This document shows, one piece after another, positions 14,800-19,783 of a stretch of 19,783 nt of DNA; the first letter of the stretch is position 1, and each line of letters begins with the position of its first letter. A program made the translations under genes and the position numbers. Source of the stretch: DYRB01 sp041307765 (GTDB taxonomy: Bacteria > Pseudomonadota > Gammaproteobacteria > Chromatiales > Chromatiaceae); assembly GCA_041307765.1 (NCBI GenBank), contig JBFZCW010000397.1:1-19783 (forward strand), given 5' to 3'. The notes under the pieces are model-generated. The model was given only the letters and a program-made list of their open reading frames with translations, did no database searches and had not been told where the DNA came from.

Positions 14800-15558
14800 A
14801 TGAAGATCAACTGGTTCAGATATTCCTCACCGGCCACCTTCTACACCCTGGCCGGGCGCATGATCCCCTGGTTCGCGGTGATCGCAGCGCTGCTGACCCT
14901 GGCGGGACTCTACTGGGGCTTTTTCGAAACCCCGGATCGCCTGGGTGGATCGAACCCGCAGAAGGAGTATTACCGGATCATCTTCCTCCACGTCCCGGCG
15001 GCCTGGCTCTCGATGTGGCTGTACGTGGTCCTGGCGGGCTGGTCGGCGGTGGGACTGGTCTTCAACACCCGTCTCTCCTACATGATGGCCGTAGCCACCG
15101 CCCCAACTGGGGCTATCTTCACCTTCATCGCCCTGTGGACCGGGTCCTTCTGGGGCCGCACGAGCTGGGGGACCTGGTGGGACTGGGACCCGCGACTGAC
15201 GTCTGAGCTGATCCTGCTCTTCCTCTACATCGGCTACATGGCCCTGCATTCAGCCATCGACGACGTGCGCCGTGCCGACCGGTCCTCAGCCCTGTTGGCG
15301 CTCGTGGGCCTGGTCTGCATCCCCATCATCTTCTGGTCCATCAACTGCCCGGATCCCAACCAGTGTGCCGCCCTGCACCAGCGGTCCGCCATGGACCGCG
15401 TGGACCCCAACATCCTGTGGGCCATGCTGGTCACCACCCTGGGGCTCTGGGCCTACTCGTTCGCCGTGGTCTTCGCCCGGGCCCGGGGGGTCATCCTCAC
15501 CCGCGAGGCAGAGGCCCAATGGGTGCGCGACCTGATCGCCGCGGAGGCAAAGGCATGA
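14800..15558 (+). CDS. ccmC: Haem-handling protein CcmC, with atypical Cys-containing loop
   Basis: 252 residues. CcmC is a six-helix inner-membrane protein that loads haem onto CcmE. The WWD motif reads WGTWWDWDPRLTSEL. The two periplasmic haem-ligand histidines are His64 in IFLHVPAAW and His193 in ALHQRS. In CcmC proteins I know, the segment before the second histidine reads like FSVNWWNTLHQ; here it is WSINCPDPNQCAALHQ, longer by about five residues, without the Trp-Trp pair and with Cys183 and Cys189. These face the periplasm and could form a disulfide beside the haem site. Otherwise the helices and length are normal. The ATG at 14800 lies 19 bases after ccmB, and the end overlaps the ccmD start. 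Confidence 0.96.
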   Translation: MKINWFRYSSPATFYTLAGRMIPWFAVIAALLTLAGLYWGFFETPDRLGGSNPQKEYYRIIFLHVPAAWLSMWLYVVLAGWSAVGLVFNTRLSYMMAVATAPTGAIFTFIALWTGSFWGRTSWGTWWDWDPRLTSELILLFLYIGYMALHSAIDDVRRADRSSALLALVGLVCIPIIFWSINCPDPNQCAALHQRSAMDRVDPNILWAMLVTTLGLWAYSFAVVFARARGVILTREAEAQWVRDLIAAEAKA

Positions 15559-15719
15559 GCGAGTTTTTCTCCCAGGGCGGTTACGCCTTCTTCGTCTGGA
15601 GCGCCTACGGCATGGGCCTGGCCCTGCTGGTAGCCGAAATGCTTCTTTTGCGCCGGGAGCGGCGAACCATTCTCGCGCGTTTAGGTCGATTAGCCCGACT
15701 GCGCAACCTCGACAGGTGA
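15555..15719 (+). CDS. ccmD: Cytochrome c maturation small membrane protein CcmD
   Basis: 54 residues, the usual size. CcmD is a single-pass inner-membrane protein needed for release of holo-CcmE from CcmABC. The sequence shows the family pattern: a short N-terminus MSEFFSQGGYAFFVWSAYGM, one membrane segment (about 10-32) ending in a basic cytoplasmic tail with LLRRERRTILARLGRL. Its ATG overlaps the ccmC stop as ATGA, implying translational coupling. Confidence 0.93.
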   Translation: MSEFFSQGGYAFFVWSAYGMGLALLVAEMLLLRRERRTILARLGRLARLRNLDR

Positions 15720-15728
15720 AGGTGACCG

Positions 15729-16214
15729 ATGAAAGCCCGCCAAAAACGTCTACTGTTCGTCGCCCTGGGGATCGCCGGGGTCGGTGCCGCGGCTGCCATG
15801 GCGCTCAGCGCCCTGCGCAGCAATATCGCCTACTTCTTCAGCCCCTCCCAGGTGCTGGCCAGAGAGGCCCCGGCCGATCATGTTTTCCGCCTGGGAGGCC
15901 TTGTGGAGACTGGGACCCTCCAGCGCCAGCCCGACGGTCTGACTCTGACGTTCGTGGTGACGGACAACGCCGAGAAGGTCAGGGTCAGCTACACGGGAAT
16001 CCTGCCGGACCTCTTCAGCGAGGGCCGCGGTGTGGTCACCAAAGGCAAGCTGGGTAGCGACGGGGTCTTCTACGCCGAGGAGGTCCTGGCCAAGCACGAC
16101 GAGGAGTACATGCCCCCGGAGGTGGCCGCAACCCTCAAGCCTCACTCAGACGCGGCCACGGCCCTGGATGCGGCCCAGAAGGCGACCAAGGCGTCGCAGG
16201 TGGGCATACAATGA
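15729..16214 (+). CDS. ccmE: Haem chaperone CcmE
   Basis: 161 residues. CcmE is a membrane-anchored periplasmic OB-fold protein that binds haem covalently through a histidine and carries it from CcmC to CcmF. The N-terminus (KARQKRLLF and a hydrophobic segment at about 8-28) is the anchor. The haem-binding motif is LAKHDEEYMPPEV with His123 and Tyr127, the standard HxxxY type rather than the CxxxY variant. FFSPSQVLA and VRVSYTGILPDLFSEG are family landmarks. The C-terminal tail after 132 is variable and Ala-rich. The start is nine bases after ccmD and the end overlaps ccmF. Confidence 0.97.
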   Translation: MKARQKRLLFVALGIAGVGAAAAMALSALRSNIAYFFSPSQVLAREAPADHVFRLGGLVETGTLQRQPDGLTLTFVVTDNAEKVRVSYTGILPDLFSEGRGVVTKGKLGSDGVFYAEEVLAKHDEEYMPPEVAATLKPHSDAATALDAAQKATKASQVGIQ

Positions 16215-18205
16215 TCCCCGAGATTGGTCACTTCGCCCTGATCCTGGCCCTGGCCCTCGCCCTGGTCCAGGCGGCCTTCCCCCTCGCCGGGTCGTTCACC
16301 GGATCCAGACCCTGGATGGGCATGGCCAAACCGCTGGCCTGGGGCCAGTTCACCTTCACGCTGGTCGCCCTCGCCGCCCTCGGCCAGGCGTTCCTGACGG
16401 ACGACTTCTCCGTCGCCTACGTGGCCCACAACTCCAACTCCCTGCTCCCGGACATGTACAAGGTCTCGGCGGTTTGGGGGGCCCACGAGGGATCTCTGCT
16501 CCTGTGGGCGACCCTGCTCGCCGCCTGGGGGGCGGCGGTGGCGACGTTCAGCCGCGCCCTGCCACTGGCCGTCATTGCCCGGGTCATCTCGGTACAGGGG
16601 ATGATCAGCATTGGTTTCCTACTCTTCATGCTGCTCACCTCCAACCCCTTCGATCGCATCTTTCCGATGCCGCCGGAGGGGCGCGACCTCAACCCCCTGC
16701 TCCAGGACTTCGGGCTGGCCATCCATCCCCCCATGCTCTACATGGGCTATGTGGGCTTCTCCGTGGCCTTCGCCTTCGCTATCGCGGCCCTCATCGGCGG
16801 GCGCCTGGACGCCGCCTGGGCCCGTTGGTCGCGGCCCTGGACCACGGTGGCCTGGATCTTCCTGACCATCGGGATCGCCCTGGGGAGTTGGTGGGCCTAC
16901 TACGAGCTCGGCTGGGGCGGCTGGTGGTTCTGGGATCCGGTCGAGAACGCCTCCCTCATGCCCTGGCTGGTGGGCACCGCTCTGATCCATTCGCTCGCCG
17001 TGACGGAGAAGCGCGGGGCCTTCAAGTCCTGGACGGTGCTGCTGGCCATCTCGGCCTTCTCGCTCAGCCTGCTGGGGACCTTCCTGGTCCGCTCGGGGGT
17101 GCTGACCTCGGTCCACGCCTTCGCCACGGACCCGACCCGCGGGACCTTCATCCTGATCTTCCTGTGCATCGTCATCGGCGGTTCCCTGGCCCTCTACGCC
17201 TGGCGCGCCCCCAGCGTATCCACCGGCGGGGGCTTCGACCTGGTCTCACGAGAGAGCTTCCTGTTGGCCAACAACCTCCTGCTCACGTTGTTCGCCGCCC
17301 TGGTCCTGTTCGGCACCCTCGCCCCGCTCATCTACGAGGCCATGGCCTGGGGCAAGATCTCGGTGGGATTTCCCTGGTTCAACAAGATGTTCCTGGCGGT
17401 GATGCCGTTCCTCGCCCTGTTCATGGGCATCGGGCACCTGGCCCGCTGGAAGCACGACGAGCCCGGCCGCCTGGCGCGTCAGCTCTGGATTGCCTTTGCC
17501 CTATCCGTGGCGGTGACCGCCCTAGCCTTCCTCCCGGGCATCTCCGCGGGCCATGCGACCGTTCCGCTTGGACTCGGACTGGCCGCCTGGCTGACCTTCT
17601 CCCATCTCACCGGGCTCTACGAGCGCCTGCGGCATAAGCGCGGGCTGCGCGGCGCCCTGGCGGACCTAACCGGCAACAGCCGCTCCTACTACGGCATGCT
17701 CCTGGCCCATCTGGGCGTTGCGGTGCTGATCGTCGGTATCACCATGGTTTCCCACTTCGGCGTCGAGAAAGACGTGCGCATGTCCCCCGGGACCTCCCAG
17801 GAAGTGGCCGGCTACCGCTTCCAGTTCGAGGGGGCCCAGGCCGTGAACGGCCCCAATTACCGCGCCCACCGGGGCCGCTTCCTGGTCTTCGAGGGGGACC
17901 GCCAGATCGCCGTCCTGGAGCCGGAGAAGCGCTCCTACCTGACCGGCGGCATGCCAATGACCGAGGCGGCCATCCTCCCCGGATTGACCCGCGACCTCTA
18001 CGTGTCCCTTGGCGAGGCCGTGGACCAACAGGGCGACTGGGCCCTGCGCCTCTACTACAAGCCCTACGTTCGCTGGATCTGGCTGGGCGCCATCTTCATG
18101 GGACTAGGCGGACTCCTGGCGCTGAGCGACCGCCGCTACCGCACCGCGACACGGCGTGTCCGCGCGGCGGATACCGTCGCCGCCGCCGGCACCGCGAGGA
18201 TCTGA
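16211..18205 (+). CDS. ccmF: Cytochrome c haem lyase subunit CcmF
   Basis: 664 residues, normal for CcmF. It is a large inner-membrane protein that receives haem from CcmE and, with CcmH, attaches it to the CxxCH motifs of apocytochromes in the periplasm. The WWD domain is GWGGWWFWDPVENASLMPWL, with its first Trp at residue 235. NSNSLLPDMYKVSAVWGAHE and GLAIHPPMLYMGYVGF hold conserved periplasmic residues including histidines. About 15 hydrophobic segments are visible, with a periplasmic domain at about 515-615 before the last helix. The ATG overlaps the ccmE stop as ATGA. Confidence 0.97.
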   Translation: MIPEIGHFALILALALALVQAAFPLAGSFTGSRPWMGMAKPLAWGQFTFTLVALAALGQAFLTDDFSVAYVAHNSNSLLPDMYKVSAVWGAHEGSLLLWATLLAAWGAAVATFSRALPLAVIARVISVQGMISIGFLLFMLLTSNPFDRIFPMPPEGRDLNPLLQDFGLAIHPPMLYMGYVGFSVAFAFAIAALIGGRLDAAWARWSRPWTTVAWIFLTIGIALGSWWAYYELGWGGWWFWDPVENASLMPWLVGTALIHSLAVTEKRGAFKSWTVLLAISAFSLSLLGTFLVRSGVLTSVHAFATDPTRGTFILIFLCIVIGGSLALYAWRAPSVSTGGGFDLVSRESFLLANNLLLTLFAALVLFGTLAPLIYEAMAWGKISVGFPWFNKMFLAVMPFLALFMGIGHLARWKHDEPGRLARQLWIAFALSVAVTALAFLPGISAGHATVPLGLGLAAWLTFSHLTGLYERLRHKRGLRGALADLTGNSRSYYGMLLAHLGVAVLIVGITMVSHFGVEKDVRMSPGTSQEVAGYRFQFEGAQAVNGPNYRAHRGRFLVFEGDRQIAVLEPEKRSYLTGGMPMTEAAILPGLTRDLYVSLGEAVDQQGDWALRLYYKPYVRWIWLGAIFMGLGGLLALSDRRYRTATRRVRAADTVAAAGTARI

Positions 18206-18208
18206 CCC

Positions 18209-18748
18209 ATGAGCAAGTCGCTGCGTTTCCTGTTACCCCTGGCCCTGTTCGTGGCCCTGGTTGGCCTGCTCTTTTTCGGGCTGGGCACAGACCCACGTAA
18301 GGTCCCCTCTCCGCTGGTGGGCAAGCCGGTCCCCCAGTTCACCCTGCCGACCCTCCAGGACCCCAAGCGCAGCGTCTCGGACGCCGACCTGCGCGGCAAG
18401 GTCTCCCTGGTCAACGTGTGGTTCTCCACCTGCGTCTCCTGCCGTGCCGAGCACCGCCAGTTGATGGCAATCGCCAAGGAGAGCGGGGTGCAGATCGTCG
18501 GGCTCAACTGGAAGGATGACAAACCCGATGCCCTGCAGATGCTGCGCCAGTTCGGCAACCCCTACCACGTGGTCGCCTTCGACGAAGACGGCCGTGTGGG
18601 CATCGACTGGGGCGTCTACGGGGCCCCGGAGACTTTCGTCGTCGACCGCAAGGGGACCATCCGCTACAAGCAGATCGGGCCCATCGACCAGACCGTGTGG
18701 GAACAGACCCTGCGCCCGATCGTTGACCAGCTCAAGGCAGAAAGTTGA
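18209..18748 (+). CDS. ccmG: Thiol:disulfide interchange protein CcmG (DsbE)
   Basis: 179 residues. CcmG is a membrane-tethered periplasmic thioredoxin-like protein that keeps apocytochrome or CcmH cysteines reduced. Residues 6-25 are the membrane anchor. The redox site is C75-V-S-C78 in VNVWFSTCVSCRAEH. GVYGAPETFVVDRKGTIRYK holds the cis-proline of the fold and the family-typical GAPET. The residue before the first Cys is Thr, where most CcmG and thioredoxin proteins have Trp; this may shift the redox potential. The start lies three bases after ccmF, and the stop overlaps the ccmH start as TGATG. Confidence 0.95.
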   Translation: MSKSLRFLLPLALFVALVGLLFFGLGTDPRKVPSPLVGKPVPQFTLPTLQDPKRSVSDADLRGKVSLVNVWFSTCVSCRAEHRQLMAIAKESGVQIVGLNWKDDKPDALQMLRQFGNPYHVVAFDEDGRVGIDWGVYGAPETFVVDRKGTIRYKQIGPIDQTVWEQTLRPIVDQLKAES

Positions 18749-19260
18749 TGAGATTGAAGATGTTGCCTGCGGCGCTCCTTGCCGGCGTCTTAGCCTGGCC
18801 CTTTGCGGCCACAACTGCCCACGCCTTCACTTTGGAGGAATTCAGCTTTGACGACCCGGCCCAGCAGGCCGAGTTTCGGGGCCTCATCGACGAGCTGCGC
18901 TGCCTAGTCTGCCAGAACGAGTCCCTCTCCGCCTCTCAGGCGGAGTTGGCCCAGGACCTGCGCCGCGAGGTCTACGAGATGATGCGCGCCGGCAAGTCCA
19001 AGGCCGAGGTGGTGGACTTCCTGGTTGCCCGTTACGGGGACTTCGTCCTTTACTCCCCGCCCATCAAACCCTCCACCTATGTATTGTGGTTCGGACCCCT
19101 GGCCCTTGGGCTTTTGGGGGCTGTGGTCGTGTTGCGCACCATCCGGGCCAAGGGCAAGGGGCAGGAGGCGGACCTCACCGAGGCCGAGCGCCAGCGCCTC
19201 GCCGGGCTCCTGAGCCCAGGCCGTGAACCCGCGCGCCGGCCCAAGGGGGACCGGTCATGA
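18748..19260 (+). CDS. ccmH: Cytochrome c maturation protein CcmH (N-terminal thioredoxin-type part)
   Basis: 170 residues from the ATG at 18748, which overlaps the ccmG stop; a TTG one codon earlier is less likely. CcmH is an anchored periplasmic oxidoreductase that receives electrons from CcmG and works with CcmF in haem ligation. A signal peptide ends at about residue 27 (TTAHA). The active motif is LRCLVCQNES with Cys52 and Cys55, followed by the three-helix bundle (SQAELAQDLRREVYEMMRAG) and ARYGDFVLYSPP. One membrane helix spans about 111-132, then a charged tail follows. This is the short CcmH; the TPR part is the separate ccmI downstream. Confidence 0.96.
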   Translation: MRLKMLPAALLAGVLAWPFAATTAHAFTLEEFSFDDPAQQAEFRGLIDELRCLVCQNESLSASQAELAQDLRREVYEMMRAGKSKAEVVDFLVARYGDFVLYSPPIKPSTYVLWFGPLALGLLGAVVVLRTIRAKGKGQEADLTEAERQRLAGLLSPGREPARRPKGDRS

Positions 19261-19783
19261 TCATCTTCTGGACGTTCGCCGCCGGGCTCGCCGCGCTGGC
19301 CCTGTTCTTCGTTCTGGTGCCCCTGTTCCGGAGCGGCCCCGAAACCCCTGACCTGGACAGCAACACCCTCAACCTGGATGTGTTCCGCCAGCAGCTTGCC
19401 GAGTTGGATGCAGACCTCGCCCTGGGCAAACTGGACCAGTCGCAGTACGAGGCCGCCCGCCACGACCTGGAGCGCGAGCTGATTCACGACATTGAACCCA
19501 ACGGCGTTGCCAAACCGGCGCTGGCGTCCGGCGGGCGTTGGGCGGCCCCGATCCTGGCCCTGGCGGTCCCCGCCGCAGCGGTGAGTCTGTATCTCACCAT
19601 CGGCGCCAGCGACATCATCCCCCGGCTCGAAGCCGCCGGCAGCGCCCCGTCGGCCCAGACACAGCCCGGCCACAATGTGGCGCGCCCCGACGGCAGCGCC
19701 ATGCCGTCCCTTGACGTCCTGGCACAGCAGCTGGCCGAGCGCCTGGAGACGAATCCGCAGAACGCGGCCGGGTGGCTGATGCT
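19257..19783 (+). CDS. ccmI: Cytochrome c maturation protein CcmI, partial (3' end outside window)
   Basis: The first 175 codons are present. CcmI is a membrane-bound apocytochrome chaperone with a C-terminal TPR domain. The ATG overlaps the ccmH stop as ATGA. The sequence shows a first membrane helix at about 2-24, a cytoplasmic Leu-zipper-like loop (DVFRQQLAELDADLALGKLD, then YEAARHDLERELIHD), a second helix at about 97-115, and the start of the TPR region with LAQQLAERLETNPQNAAGW. These are the standard CcmI features. The periplasmic TPR domain continues beyond the window. Confidence 0.94.
   Translation, partial: MIIFWTFAAGLAALALFFVLVPLFRSGPETPDLDSNTLNLDVFRQQLAELDADLALGKLDQSQYEAARHDLERELIHDIEPNGVAKPALASGGRWAAPILALAVPAAAVSLYLTIGASDIIPRLEAAGSAPSAQTQPGHNVARPDGSAMPSLDVLAQQLAERLETNPQNAAGWLM

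Noticed and set aside
16030..17637. 535-codon plus-strand open frame
   Set aside because: Out-of-frame shadow of ccmE and ccmF, rich in Arg, Gly and Pro; the ccmF frame carries the WWD domain and helices.

Overview
The window is GC-rich DNA with densely packed genes, strong G/C bias at third codon positions and a canonical system I cytochrome c maturation operon in the order ccmABCDEFGHI. This fits a gammaproteobacterium. A purple sulfur or related sulfur bacterium (Chromatiales) is my guess from the gene mix (DsrE-type protein, twin GH57 glycosidases, CphA-like pair), but there is no rRNA or other decisive marker. I see no tRNA, rRNA, CRISPR array or insertion sequence.

Left region (1-6890): an ABC exporter on the minus strand runs off the left edge. 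It carries an unusual N-terminal extension with a four-cysteine zinc ribbon. It is divergent from two adjacent plus-strand genes of the cyanophycin synthetase (CphA) family. The two CphA-like proteins are complementary. The first (2403-4721) keeps a complete Mur-ligase module but has lost the core of its ATP-grasp module. The second (4776-6890) keeps a complete ATP-grasp module, but its Mur-ligase P-loop is destroyed and the last ligase lobe is missing. Read together they look like one cyanophycin synthetase whose two active sites have been divided between two subunits. The exporter may act on, or together with, the product. The roughly 500 nt between the divergent genes holds an AT-rich promoter-like patch and two perfect GC-rich hairpins.

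Middle region (7074-13149): a secreted DsrE-family protein is followed at once by an unrecognised 129-residue protein with a Cys-Thr-Cys-Pro motif. Next come a complete moaA (molybdopterin biosynthesis) and, convergent to it, a two-gene minus-strand operon of GH57 glycosidases or glucanotransferases. After that lie a small uncertain ORF and a histone-H1-like protein with a C-terminal DUF2934 domain.

Right region (13488-19783): ccmA, ccmB, ccmC, ccmD, ccmE, ccmF, ccmG, ccmH and the start of ccmI form one tight operon with several overlapping start and stop codons. CcmAB release haem-loaded CcmE from CcmC, CcmE carries haem to CcmF, and CcmG/CcmH/CcmI prepare and present reduced apocytochrome. 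CcmC has an unusual two-cysteine loop beside a haem-ligand histidine. All family assignments come from reading motifs; no database search was run.
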